A DNA stretch of 51,860 bases from positions 1 through 51,860 of the IMG/VR virus record IMGVR_UViG_3300046721_000197. One strand, written 5' to 3'. Shown here in pieces: positions 40,386 through 47,859 of the stretch. Source of the DNA: a virus. The position numbers and the translations under genes are program-made. The number at the start of each line of letters is the position of its first letter. The stretch's first letter is position 1. The notes below the pieces were generated by a model. The model made no database searches. It was not told the origin of the DNA and saw only the letters and a list, made by a program, of their open reading frames with translations.

Positions 40386-41158
40386 AGCTCGCGACTCTTA
40401 GTAAGCGTGGCACGGATATTGTTGCTGCGGGCTTGAAGCTCTCGCGGCGGTTCACTCGTGCCGATCTTGCCGAGGAATATGGAAGGGCTCGGCTCGCTCG
40501 CGATGGCCAATTGCCGCAACATTGGAAGCAGGGCATCAGCAACGAGTTGCAGCGGCTCGGCAGCGGCTTCTCGCGATTTCACCAGGAGGGGCGGCGGGTT
40601 GATCTAATAACGCGCGTCGGATCTGGTAAGTATTGTTTCCGTGATGAAGTCAGGCCGAAGCTAATCCAAGCCGCAAACGAACGCGCAAATCTATTCACAT
40701 GTCAGAACGTGCTCGTTCTACCGATCGAGGCCGATGATGTTGCCGGCGAGCCGACGAGCCATTCGATCGGCGTCTACGCGCACCAGAAGATCATGGCACT
40801 GATGCAAAGCAGAGATTACGAAACGAAGGACACATCAACTGGTCGTTCATACGATTTCACCTTCTGTGGCCGCAACCGTTTTCATTCGCCACAAATCATG
40901 GAATGCAAAGGAACACGTCTAGCCGATGGGGATTTTTCTGTGACGCCAAACGAGGTGACCGTGATGGCTCTCAACCCAACAAATTATTGGTTGGGTGTTG
41001 TTTATTCCATCGATATTACGAATGGGATTGCATCCGGGGGAACAGCATTCATCACATCACCACTAGTCCTTGCCAAATGGCAGTTCACGAAAACCTTCCG
41101 ATTACGGCGCATGCCCGATGCGCGGGAACAAGAGATTGGACAAGGGCGATTGCTATGA
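40382..41158 (+). CDS. DUF3883-like putative restriction nuclease (258 aa)
   Basis: The ATG at 40382 overlaps the methyltransferase stop. The C-terminal half shows the DUF3883 layout: SIGVYAHQKIMALMQSRDYE, STGRSYDFTF (Asp158), IMECKGT (Glu174-x-Lys176), then DGDFSVTPNEVTVMALNPTN and YWLGVVYSID. Asp...Glu-x-Lys is the PD-(D/E)xK nuclease triad. The N-terminal 90 residues look like a winged-helix DNA reader (FTRADLAEEYGRARLARDGQ). With the coupled methyltransferase it could form a compact restriction-modification-like pair, which is inferred from context. Confidence 0.65.
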   Translation: MKLATLSKRGTDIVAAGLKLSRRFTRADLAEEYGRARLARDGQLPQHWKQGISNELQRLGSGFSRFHQEGRRVDLITRVGSGKYCFRDEVRPKLIQAANERANLFTCQNVLVLPIEADDVAGEPTSHSIGVYAHQKIMALMQSRDYETKDTSTGRSYDFTFCGRNRFHSPQIMECKGTRLADGDFSVTPNEVTVMALNPTNYWLGVVYSIDITNGIASGGTAFITSPLVLAKWQFTKTFRLRRMPDAREQEIGQGRLL

Positions 41159-41168
41159 GCGACGACAA

Positions 41169-41291
41169 ATGGCAACCATAAAAAAGGGAATCCTGGTTCC
41201 TGCCCCGCAATGGTGGAAGCACCTGCGCAAGTGGAAGCGCGTGTTCTGGAAGCGTCATCGCAAGGCCGAGCGGAACGAGGCGCGCTCATGA
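41169..41291 (+). CDS. Small very basic protein (40 aa)
   Basis: The ATG at 41169 gives ATIKKGILVPAPQWWKHLRK followed by WKRVFWKRHRKAERNEARS. The sequence is rich in Trp, Lys and Arg. Tiny proteins with this WWKHLRK pattern are common in phage early operons. It ends 4 bases after the next start. Function unknown. Confidence 0.55.
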   Translation: MATIKKGILVPAPQWWKHLRKWKRVFWKRHRKAERNEARS

Positions 41292-41812
41292 CCAAGCTCG
41301 GCAAGCGGCTGATCAAGGCCGCAGATGAAGCTCTCGTCATCGCACGCGGCGAAGCCAGCGCGCGGCAACTCAATCTGTTCCGTGGCAAGCGTCAGCGCGG
41401 CGAGCGGGTCGACGTCTCGCCGTCTGAATTCCAACTGCAATGCGAGGTGGCGGATCTGCTGCGGCGCTGCGCCAAACCGACGTGGCTGTGGACCCACCTT
41501 CCTTTCGGCGAGGCGCGGCCGGCGGAATTCCGCAACGGGGTGCGGGTGAGTTACGCGGGCGAGCGGCTGAAGCGGATGGGCGTGCGGCCGGGGTGGCCGG
41601 ATTTCATTTTCCTGGCGCCGAAGGACGCTGATCATCCGGTCCACTTCCTCGAGCTCAAGCGCAAGCGCGGGCGCATGTCGGAGCATCAGGCCGGCTTCGC
41701 GCTGTGGTGCATGCTCAACGGCATTCCGCACGCCGTCGTGGACAACGTCGCGGCTGCCGTCGCGGTGCTCGAGCGGTGGGACGTGTGGCGCCTCAAGCCG
41801 GAGGTGCAATGA
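41288..41812 (+). CDS. VRR-NUC domain nuclease (174 aa)
   Basis: Residues about 45-165 carry the VRR-NUC pattern: SEFQLQCEVADLLRRC, then MGVRPGWPDFIFLAP (catalytic Asp), FLELKRKRGRMSEHQAGF (Glu-x-Lys and Gln) and the closing helix. VRR-NUC proteins in phages act on branched or single-stranded DNA during replication and recombination. The start overlaps the preceding small gene and the stop overlaps the following start. Confidence 0.8.
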   Translation: MTKLGKRLIKAADEALVIARGEASARQLNLFRGKRQRGERVDVSPSEFQLQCEVADLLRRCAKPTWLWTHLPFGEARPAEFRNGVRVSYAGERLKRMGVRPGWPDFIFLAPKDADHPVHFLELKRKRGRMSEHQAGFALWCMLNGIPHAVVDNVAAAVAVLERWDVWRLKPEVQ

Positions 41813-42048
41813 TGTTTAAGCCACCAGAACCGATCGAAGACGGCAACGGCGCCAAGGAAGCGTTGCAGCGATATTTTGCCTCGCATTTTGACACGGCCGA
41901 AGACACCGATGACGCCGTGACGCACCTGTTGGCATGGCTGTGGGACCAGGGGTTTGTTGTTGTTCCATTGTCCGATGAGCGAGCTTTGGAAACGTTGAAA
42001 AAGCTGTTTCGCGCCGGGAGGGACTTAATTCCCGGGGCAAAAAGATGA
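41809..42048 (+). CDS. Hypothetical early protein (79 aa)
   Basis: ATGATG at 41809 gives two possible starts. The protein is acidic and helical (KEALQRYFASHFDTAEDTDD, then LLAWLWDQGFVVVPLSDERA). It is coupled to the nuclease gene. No family is recognised. Confidence 0.55.
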   Translation: MMFKPPEPIEDGNGAKEALQRYFASHFDTAEDTDDAVTHLLAWLWDQGFVVVPLSDERALETLKKLFRAGRDLIPGAKR

Positions 42049-42058
42049 GGCGCAACCA

Positions 42059-42352
42059 GTGTCGAAGAAACCCAGTCTCGAGAAGCCGGCCCGGAAGGAT
42101 GTGGGGACAAGTCCCTCGGCGAGCGCGGTCAATGAGGCGGTCCACGTCGCCTTCAATCAAAAGGGCACCCCCGACGCGATCGACATCATCGCGGACCAGA
42201 GCGGCGAGGAACTGCGGTCGCTTGGGGATAAGCTGCGCCTGCAGCGCGGCATCCTGGCCGAGCGGCGGGCGCAGGTGCAGCACGTCGTCAACGCGCTCGA
42301 TGCGCAGATCGAGGTTCTGGATCGCGCGGTTGCCCTGATCGAGGCCAACTGA
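42059..42352 (+). CDS. Helical hypothetical protein (97 aa), GTG start
   Basis: A GTG at 42059 begins SKKPSLEKPARKDVGTS. The C-terminal 50 residues form a coiled coil (LGDKLRLQRGILAERRAQVQ; HVVNALDAQIEVLDRAVALI). The ribosome site is weak, so the start is uncertain. No domain is recognised. Confidence 0.5.
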   Translation: MSKKPSLEKPARKDVGTSPSASAVNEAVHVAFNQKGTPDAIDIIADQSGEELRSLGDKLRLQRGILAERRAQVQHVVNALDAQIEVLDRAVALIEAN

Positions 42353-42370
42353 CCGTGGGCTGGAGACGCT

Positions 42371-42583
42371 ATGTCGGGCCGGCAAAAAGTGGCACCGATC
42401 CTGGTCCTGCGCGCGCGGGCGGAAGCGCGCGCCCTGCTCTACGGCTGCAATGAATTCGACTACGGCGCGGCGACCGATCCGCTGCTGCAATACGCGTTCA
42501 AGGCCGGGCTCATCGACCTGCTGGGCATCTCGGCCTGCGAGGCCATCATCTGCAATCCGTTCGCTAGGTATTTCCCCGTATGA
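42371..42583 (+). CDS. Hypothetical protein (70 aa)
   Basis: The short frame begins SGRQKVAPILVLRARAEARA and contains LLQYAFKAGLIDLLGISACE. Two helices are predicted. It overlaps the helicase start by 4 bases, so it is read with the helicase. It may be a helicase accessory, on position only. Confidence 0.55.
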   Translation: MSGRQKVAPILVLRARAEARALLYGCNEFDYGAATDPLLQYAFKAGLIDLLGISACEAIICNPFARYFPV

Positions 42584-44103
42584 CCATCGAGGACCGCTTC
42601 CGGGAAGGCTTGGCGAACTGGCGGGCGGTGCTGGCCAGCCTGGGCGAGGGCGACATCGAGGCCTGCGCCAAGGCGTTCGACGAGGCCGCCAAGGATGCCG
42701 CCGGCTACGTCGCGGGCGGGCTCCCCATGGCCACCGCAATCGATGCCCTCTACGAGATGGCGCAGGCCCACGGGCTGGTCGCTGCGTTGGGCGAGGACGG
42801 GCTGCAGACCCGGATCGCGGCCGCCTTCGCCGAGGTCCCGCGGCCGCCCGGGATGCCACCCAACGGACCCGCCGCGGGGAGCAATGGCCCGGCCGGCCCC
42901 GCCCACAAGCCCAACGGGCCGGTGGCGACCGATCTGCCGGTGGTGTTCCCGTTTCCGATCGACGGCACGAAGCTGCCGCGGCGGCCGTGGCTGGTGCCGG
43001 GCCTGCTGCTGCGGCGCCAGGTCACCCTGATGGTGGCGCCGCCGGGCAGCGGCAAGAGCCTGCTGACGCTGCAACTGGCGATGCTGTGCGTGTCCGGAAT
43101 GACCAGCTGGGCGGGCTGGCGGCCGCGCGGCCGCTACCGGGTGCTGATCATCAATGTCGAGGAGGACGCGGAGGAAATGAGCCGGCGGCTGTGCGCCGCG
43201 GCGGAGGTGATGGGGTTGGACCAGGTGGATTTGCAGGGCCGTGTGGTGCTGGCGAAGGCGGCGTCGATCGTGGTCGCCATCGCCGACAGCCGCACCAAGA
43301 CCGTCACCGCGACACCGATGCTGGAGCGGGTCGTGCGCGCGCTGATGACCCTGCAGATCGACATCGTGGTGGTCGACCCGTTTGCGGAGACGTTCGCCGG
43401 CGACGAGAACTCCAATTCCGAATTGAAGTGGGCGGCAGTGCTGTGGCGGGAGGTGGCGCGGCGCACCAACGCGGCCGTGATGCTGGTCCACCACACCAAG
43501 AAATACGCGCAGAACATGGCCGGCGATCCCGACGCCAGCCGCGGCGGCGGTTCCCTGGCCGGGGTGGCGCGCATCGTCGCCACGCTGTTCCCGATGACAC
43601 GCGAGGAGGCGACCGCCTTCGAGATCGATCCCGACACCCACAATCACTACCTGCGCTTCGACGACGCCAAGGCCAATCTCAGCCTGATGAGCGCGGCCGC
43701 CCGCTGGTTCCAGAAACAGTCCCGCACCCTCAACAATGCCGGCGATGGCGAGCCGGCCGACGAGGTCGGCGTGCTGGTGCCATTCCTGCCCCCCAACATC
43801 TTCGACGCCATGACCACCGACGTGGCCAAGGCCATCCTCGACGAGCTCGAGGCCGGCGGCAAAGACGACGATGGCGGGTCGACCGGCGAGCCCTTCACGC
43901 TGCGCAAGACCAAGCGTTGGGCGGTCCCGGTGCTGCAGCAATACCTGCAATGCTCCGAACAGGATGGCCGCAAGATCCTCGACAAATGGATCAAGAACGG
44001 CGTGCTGGAGGAGGCGGATACCTACGTCAAGTCAGCAAAAAAGCGGCGCGTCGGCCTACACGTCAAGGCGAGGCCGGGCGACCTGATCGAGGTGGGCGTA
44101 TGA
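42580..44103 (+). CDS. RecA-fold AAA replicative helicase, RepA/DnaB-like (507 aa)
   Basis: Walker A is VAPPGSGKS (residues 152-160) and Walker B is IDIVVVDP (261-268). Between them is VLIINVEEDAEEMSRR, and after them AVMLVHHTKK (sensor-like His-His) and GGGSLAGVARIVATLFPM. This is the AAA_25/RepA group of hexameric helicases used by phages and plasmids. The first 120 residues are a helical domain plus Pro/Gly linker. The C-terminus (VPVLQQYLQCSEQDGRKILD) is a winged helix that may bind the origin. Repeats suited to an origin begin 8 bases after its stop. Confidence 0.82.
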   Translation: MTIEDRFREGLANWRAVLASLGEGDIEACAKAFDEAAKDAAGYVAGGLPMATAIDALYEMAQAHGLVAALGEDGLQTRIAAAFAEVPRPPGMPPNGPAAGSNGPAGPAHKPNGPVATDLPVVFPFPIDGTKLPRRPWLVPGLLLRRQVTLMVAPPGSGKSLLTLQLAMLCVSGMTSWAGWRPRGRYRVLIINVEEDAEEMSRRLCAAAEVMGLDQVDLQGRVVLAKAASIVVAIADSRTKTVTATPMLERVVRALMTLQIDIVVVDPFAETFAGDENSNSELKWAAVLWREVARRTNAAVMLVHHTKKYAQNMAGDPDASRGGGSLAGVARIVATLFPMTREEATAFEIDPDTHNHYLRFDDAKANLSLMSAAARWFQKQSRTLNNAGDGEPADEVGVLVPFLPPNIFDAMTTDVAKAILDELEAGGKDDDGGSTGEPFTLRKTKRWAVPVLQQYLQCSEQDGRKILDKWIKNGVLEEADTYVKSAKKRRVGLHVKARPGDLIEVGV

Positions 44104-44110
44104 CAACCCC

Positions 44111-44162
44111 GGAGCATAATGGAGCGCAATTAATTATGCTCCATTACGCTCCATTACGCTCC
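44111..44162. repeat. Iteron-like cluster after the helicase gene
   Basis: TAATGGAGCG occurs at 44117-44126. Its reverse complement CGCTCCATTA is at 44147-44156, with the variant TGCTCCATTA at 44137-44146 and a partial CGCTCC at 44157-44162. GGAGCATAAT (44111-44120) and ATTATGCTCC (44133-44142) form a perfect 10-bp inverted repeat. Tandem 10-bp units beside a replicative helicase gene are typical of initiator-binding iterons. Confidence 0.6.
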
Positions 44163-44785
44163 GCTCTCCATTTTTTATGCACGAAATGTTCGACAGGATC
44201 CCACCCGAGGTCACCGGATTGCAACCGATCGAGGTGAAAATGCATTCTTCAGTTGTGGGCAAAAACACCGCCGTAGTTTTGATTTTGAAATCGGCGGTCA
44301 AATAGCGGGTGGGGCCAAATTCGGCGGCGAAACACCCGCGCTTTTTTTCCTCGTATTCCCCTACGGGAAAATCGGCGAAAAGGCGGCGCCGCATTTTTCC
44401 GCCGCCGTTTCACTAAGGCGAAAAAAGTGCGGCGGGCCGTGCCAGGGGGAATACGAGGAAAATAACCGCGCAAGCGCCCCAACCAATCCAGTTGTATTTT
44501 GTGCAGTGCAGCATAAGGGTTTTCGGGGGCCAGATATGAAAAGGGCACTGAGATAGACGATCGAGGGGGGTGGCCTGGCCAGCGTCCCCCCGGGGCGGCG
44601 GGGGGTGTACCGGGGCGGCGGCGATCGGGATCGAGCTGGAAGGAAAGCGCAGCTCTCCGCAACAAAATTGCGCGTGGGGGTGCGAGGATGTTCGTTGGCG
44701 CGAGCTGTGCTACCATAGGCGCAGCCGAGCGGCGTTGAAGGCGCCGCCCGGCCACTTGGCAAAGCAACCTGGATTGGAGGTCACC
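44163..44785. other. Repeat-rich noncoding region, candidate replication origin
   Basis: No credible gene is present. Several strong inverted repeats are: ACCGCCG/CGGCGGT near 44267-44300, GCGGGTG/CACCCGC near 44307-44338, and a perfect 17-bp pair starting TTTTCCTCGT (44345-44361) with its complement at 44446-44462. The space between the last arms is itself able to fold (GGCGCCG, CCGCCGCCG). Runs of C and G follow at 44565-44625. The location after the helicase gene and the iterons suggests an origin or a structured RNA. Confidence 0.5.
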
Positions 44786-45115
44786 ATGCCCATCGATGAT
44801 ATTGGACCGAATTCGTTATCAGAAGCCTTCATCGTCCGGCATTCGGACGGCTCGACGGAAGGCCGGCATCCGGACGACCTGGCGCTTGAAGTCCTAGGGC
44901 AAGCGCATCAAAAACGCTCGATCATGGCAGTTATCCGGGCGAAATGCCTAGACTGCTGCTGCTACCAGCAATCCGAGGTCCGGCGCTGCACGGCTGTCCA
45001 CTGCCCGTTATGGCCGTATAGGATGGGGACAAATCCATTTCACGGCGCCCGGGGCAAGGAAGTAGCCCCCGGAGCATTCATCCGAAAAACTCCTGTTAAA
45101 GACGGGGGAGATTGA
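44786..45115 (+). CDS. Cysteine-rich phage protein (109 aa)
   Basis: GGAGG lies 5 bases before the ATG at 44786; the frame is open to 44570 but that part is low-quality. The core is IRAKCLDCCCYQQSEVRRCT, then AVHCPLWPYRMGTNPF, five to six cysteines likely to bind zinc. I recall this motif in many alphaproteobacterial phages without a known function. An upstream helical part (DDLALEVLGQAHQKRSIMAV) completes the protein. Confidence 0.7.
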   Translation: MPIDDIGPNSLSEAFIVRHSDGSTEGRHPDDLALEVLGQAHQKRSIMAVIRAKCLDCCCYQQSEVRRCTAVHCPLWPYRMGTNPFHGARGKEVAPGAFIRKTPVKDGGD

Positions 45116-45444
45116 ACCTCGCCGCAGTCGTAGACGGTCCGGAACCATACTCCAAACCTCGATCCCAGCGCACCCCACTACCACAACGTAATGATATCAG
45201 CGGCTTAGGTGCTCGCGGCCCTCACGCGTGCAGTGCGCACCGCGCGGATTGTCCTTCGCCAAGGCGGAACGGACTTTTGCTCATATTAAGCAAATCCCTC
45301 CTCCGTAGCCCACCCGGAACCACGGACTTTTCCCGGCCCGCCGGCGCGATGGCACAAATCGAGAGCGGCCCTACGCAACAATCTTTCTTGTTCGTGTGCG
45401 GAAATGTGCGGATCTTTCCGGTTAATCTGGGATATAATCTGATC
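45116..45444. other. Intergenic leader before the HNH gene
   Basis: The stretch is formally open in the HNH frame from 45112, but the translation is low-complexity and has no ribosome site, so it is probably untranslated. A TATAAT word at 45433-45438 lies 7 bases before the HNH ATG and may be a -10 box for its own promoter. I found no convincing -35 box. Confidence 0.35.
45401..45413 (+). repeat. Left 13-bp direct repeat flanking the HNH gene
   Basis: GAAATGTGCGGAT occurs here and at 45836-45848, one copy on each side of the HNH gene. Looser similarity continues beyond (CTTTCCGGTT versus CTTTACGGTT). Confidence 0.6.
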
Positions 45445-45834
45445 ATGACATGGAATGGGAAGATGCTTCCTTTGCCGCCGGCTTCCTTGCTGCGAATTCT
45501 ATTCGACTATGACAAGGAAACCGGCTTGCTCACCTGGAGAATCCGCGGGCCTCGCATTCGGCCTGGCATGGAAGCTGGGTGGCGTAGCAAGCGTTGGGGC
45601 TATCGCAGCGTTACAATTGAATATGAGGAATATCGCGTACATCGCATCATCTGGAAAATGGTAACCGGGCGCGACCCTGATCCTGAACTAGATCACATCA
45701 ACCGGATTCGTGATGACAATCGATGGAGTAACCTACGAGAGTGTAATCATTCACAGAACTGTGTGAATAAATCCGCTCATGGCTACATTGGGCAGCCCCG
45801 CGCGAGTGGCAAATTCGCAGCGCGTCCAAAATGA
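45445..45834 (+). CDS. HNH endonuclease, C-terminus shortened (129 aa)
   Basis: The ATG at 45445 gives TWNGKMLPLPPASLLRILFD, then YDKETGLLTWRIRGPRIRPG, the usual N-terminal module of phage HNH proteins. The HNH core is EYRVHRIIWKMVTGRDPDPE, LDHINRIRDDNRWSNLRECN, with the catalytic His in LDHINR and Asn in SNLRE. The AP2-like C-terminal domain that normally follows is reduced to about 25 residues (GYIGQPRASGKFAARPK). It is flanked by direct repeats, as expected for an inserted free-standing homing endonuclease that may be decaying. Confidence 0.75.
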   Translation: MTWNGKMLPLPPASLLRILFDYDKETGLLTWRIRGPRIRPGMEAGWRSKRWGYRSVTIEYEEYRVHRIIWKMVTGRDPDPELDHINRIRDDNRWSNLRECNHSQNCVNKSAHGYIGQPRASGKFAARPK

Positions 45835-45835
45835 C

Positions 45836-45848
45836 GAAATGTGCGGAT
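45836..45848 (+). repeat. Right 13-bp direct repeat flanking the HNH gene
   Basis: Second copy of GAAATGTGCGGAT; it begins one base after the HNH stop codon. With the left copy it brackets the gene as an insertion footprint would. Confidence 0.6.
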
Positions 45849-45942
45849 ATGTGCCAATCTTTACGGTTGTGCATTTGTGTTTGTTTGATAGATTGTTGAT
45901 TGCAAGCCCGAATGGCTCGGGCGCAAAGCGAGGATCAGGACA

Positions 45943-46113
45943 ATGCGCTTTAGGATAGCTTTTTGTTACCACGGCCGGGACTACCATGAAGGTTACATGC
46001 TGGCACCGCGAGGATGCTCATCGAGCTTTGATGCCGAGCAATGGTTTCTCGTCAACTACTGCAGCAAGGGTTTGCTCTACACTCTCGCATGCGCTTGCGA
46101 GGTGCAATCATGA
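45943..46113 (+). CDS. Small hypothetical protein (56 aa)
   Basis: The gene begins MRFRIAFCYHGRDYHEGYM and ends LLYTLACACEVQS, with five cysteines. It is preceded by GCGAGGATCAGGACA, the leader type used by most small genes in this region. An upstream hairpin (GCCCGAATGGCTCGGGC) lies at 45906-45922. The stop overlaps the next start by 4 bases. Confidence 0.6.
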   Translation: MRFRIAFCYHGRDYHEGYMLAPRGCSSSFDAEQWFLVNYCSKGLLYTLACACEVQS

Positions 46114-46298
46114 TCAGCAAGGCCCGCACCATTCAATGTTCTGACAATGGCGATGATTTCACGGTTGATGTCCTCTTCGAGGATGACAGCTTGGAAGCGG
46201 ACAGCCATTTCTCTGGCAAAGGCCGCAGGGTCAAAGCGGAGCGTCGCGCAGAGGTGCTCGCCAAGCTTCACGGCTGCGACTGGGTCACCAACTACTGA
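46110..46298 (+). CDS. Small hypothetical protein (62 aa)
   Basis: The ATG at 46110 overlaps the preceding stop. The protein is acidic then basic (DDFTVDVLFEDDSLEADSHF; KGRRVKAERRAEVLAKLHGC). No family is recognised. Its stop lies 3 bases before hammerhead ribozyme 1. Confidence 0.6.
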   Translation: MISKARTIQCSDNGDDFTVDVLFEDDSLEADSHFSGKGRRVKAERRAEVLAKLHGCDWVTNY

Positions 46299-46301
46299 AC
46301 A

Positions 46302-46353
46302 GGTCGAAACGGCCCCAGGGCCGTCTGGCGGTTAGGCCGTCACTGACGAGACC
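46302..46353 (+). ncRNA. Type II hammerhead ribozyme 1
   Basis: The conserved core is complete: stem II strand GGTC, then GAAA (46306-46309); stem III ACGGCC/GGCCGT closed by a tetraloop; cleavage triplet GTC ending at 46325; stem I TGGCGG/CCGTCA (46326-46342) closed by a small loop; CTGACGA (46343-46349); and stem II strand GACC (46350-46353). Stems I and III are closed and stem II is open, which defines type II. Predicted cleavage is after C46325. Confidence 0.88.
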
Positions 46354-46411
46354 AGACGAACGAACCAGGGCGCTTTGGCGAGTGTCCGACAACATAGCGA
46401 GGACGAAGACT

Positions 46412-46576
46412 ATGATTAATCAAGAAGACAAATTTGATGATGCTTGCGACGATGCAACACATGCTGTCATAGCGGCATTTGAATGGCTGCCGCTATTGCC
46501 AAAAGACGAAAAATTATCGGCTCTTATGTATCGAATAAACGACGCCATTACCGCAATTATGGCGGATTTCAAATAA
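46412..46576 (+). CDS. Small acidic helical protein (54 aa)
   Basis: The ATG at 46412 follows GCGAGGACGAAGACT. The sequence is acidic and helical (NQEDKFDDACDDATHAVIAA; LSALMYRINDAITAIMADF). It lies downstream of hammerhead 1, so cleavage would give this message its own 5' end. Function unknown. Confidence 0.55.
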   Translation: MINQEDKFDDACDDATHAVIAAFEWLPLLPKDEKLSALMYRINDAITAIMADFK

Positions 46577-46676
46577 CGGATTGATTGCAGCGCATGCCGC
46601 TCCATGGGGGCGGCATGGTCGGCGATCATGCCGGGACATCTTGGCGGATGTCCAACAACATAAGCGAGGACGAACG

Positions 46677-47204
46677 ATGACTACCTTAACGAAGCTCGAC
46701 ATTACTGCATTGCGCAAGTGCGACGACATTTGCGTGCATCTGAACAGCAAGAGCCCGGACGGCCTGGTGCGCGCGATCAAGCGCAAGGGTTATGGCAACC
46801 CCGATCCGTTTGCGACGGACATAGAGCACAATGTCACGGCTAAGGTGGAGATTGATACCTCGCGCGGGCGCGAAGCGATGAAAGCCGGCGACGTGCAATG
46901 CTTTGCGATGATCGGTGTCTATCACTCGCAGCATACTAGCGCGTCGTGCATCCTCAAGACATTGCGCGCCGATGACGAGATCACATTCCGATTTTATCCG
47001 GACGCCCACACGAACGGATATGTCGCGATGGGCGGGTTACATGCCGATGCGCTCTACTTGGACGTTCGGCGCGAGGGCAAGGTCATTGCGCGCTGGGAAC
47101 TGGATATATCGATCACGCCGGCCAATTCCGCTCGCATGTGTCGCGGGGTTCCAAATGCTGAGAGCTATGCGCGCGATGCCAGCGAAGCACGGCAGGTAGC
47201 GTAA
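46677..47204 (+). CDS. Hypothetical phage protein (175 aa)
   Basis: A leader GCGAGGACGAACG precedes the ATG. The protein is alpha/beta with KVEIDTSRGREAMKAGDVQC, CFAMIGVYHSQHTSASCILK and ALYLDVRREGKVIARWELDI. It is not recognised as a named family. The 100-base leader holds two strong hairpins (near 46590-46618 and 46635-46652) but no hammerhead core. Confidence 0.6.
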   Translation: MTTLTKLDITALRKCDDICVHLNSKSPDGLVRAIKRKGYGNPDPFATDIEHNVTAKVEIDTSRGREAMKAGDVQCFAMIGVYHSQHTSASCILKTLRADDEITFRFYPDAHTNGYVAMGGLHADALYLDVRREGKVIARWELDISITPANSARMCRGVPNAESYARDASEARQVA

Positions 47205-47305
47205 GGCGTGATTGCAGTTGATGGGCGCTCCATTGCGGGCGCCTATCGGCGGCAATCAAGCCGGCCCTCTTTGGCGAGAGGGAAACACAGCGAGGACGAA
47301 GAACC

Positions 47306-47767
47306 ATGTCTGCTTTCGTAGTCTCCCACGACCATATCGACGCGCTGCTTTCGTTTGCTAAGGACAAGCGGATGAAAGACCAGCTCGGCTATTTTATCCA
47401 GCCTAGCAAGGCTGGATTGTTTGATTGGACCGACATCGGCCGCGTTCTACTAGCGGAGAACGAGCGCTCGGTCTGCCATCGTTACCCGGATTGTGGGCCT
47501 GGCAACATGCCGGGCAAGATCGGTGAGGACGCGAGCGCCTATGCGTTCCGGTATTTCGAGCCGTTCGTCCACATGCAGCACACGAAGCGCTGCGTTTGGG
47601 TAATCAAGAATTGCGATTGCTTCGACTATCAGGCTTGCGAGACCGACGATTATAGGCAGACGGTCGCGCACCGGATAATTGCGGCAATCCGCGCGGCGGC
47701 AATCCGCGGCTTGCCCGATTACGAGACCGCGCCCTGGGGGATAGATCGCGGTCGATCGGCGGCATAA
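47306..47767 (+). CDS. Conserved phage protein (153 aa)
   Basis: The N-terminus SAFVVSHDHIDALLSFAKDK and the middle NERSVCHRYPDCGPGNMPGK are familiar from many phages, where this small family is common but uncharacterised. The C-terminal half has HTKRCVWVIKNCDCFDYQAC, with four cysteines. Its stop (TAA 47765-47767) directly abuts hammerhead 2. The leader is GCGAGGACGAAGAACC. Confidence 0.65.
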   Translation: MSAFVVSHDHIDALLSFAKDKRMKDQLGYFIQPSKAGLFDWTDIGRVLLAENERSVCHRYPDCGPGNMPGKIGEDASAYAFRYFEPFVHMQHTKRCVWVIKNCDCFDYQACETDDYRQTVAHRIIAAIRAAAIRGLPDYETAPWGIDRGRSAA

Positions 47768-47827
47768 GGACGAAACCGGGCACTTTGTTGTGCCCGGTCG
47801 CGCCGTGATGCGGCGCCTGACGAGTCC
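47768..47827 (+). ncRNA. Type II hammerhead ribozyme 2
   Basis: GGAC-GAAA begins the base after the upstream stop codon. Stem III is a 9-bp hairpin (47775-47783 with 47790-47798), followed by GTC ending at 47799. Stem I is GCGCCG/CGGCGC (47800-47816). CTGACGA (47817-47823) and GTCC (47824-47827) complete the open stem II. Predicted cleavage is after C47799. Confidence 0.92.
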
Positions 47828-47859
47828 AGATGACCCAGCTCAATGCGAGGACGAGGACA

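Noticed and set aside
43683-43700. CTGATGAG in the helicase gene as a hammerhead core
   Set aside because: It lies in coding sequence without the other core elements.
42460-43950. 496-aa minus-strand frame opposite the helicase
   Set aside because: Antisense shadow of a GC-rich gene with His/Gln/Arg-rich translation and no motif.
44100-44237. Possible 45-aa gene directly after the helicase
   Set aside because: It consists mostly of the iteron-like repeats, has no domain and no good ribosome site; the repeats explain the sequence better.
42450-44237. 595-aa plus-strand frame overlapping the helicase
   Set aside because: The composition is that of a shadow frame in GC-rich DNA (runs of Gly, Arg and Ala); the Walker motifs lie in the other frame.
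44134-44394. Minus-strand 86-aa frame in the origin-like region
   Set aside because: It reads through inverted repeats, lies opposite to all neighbours and has no ribosome site.
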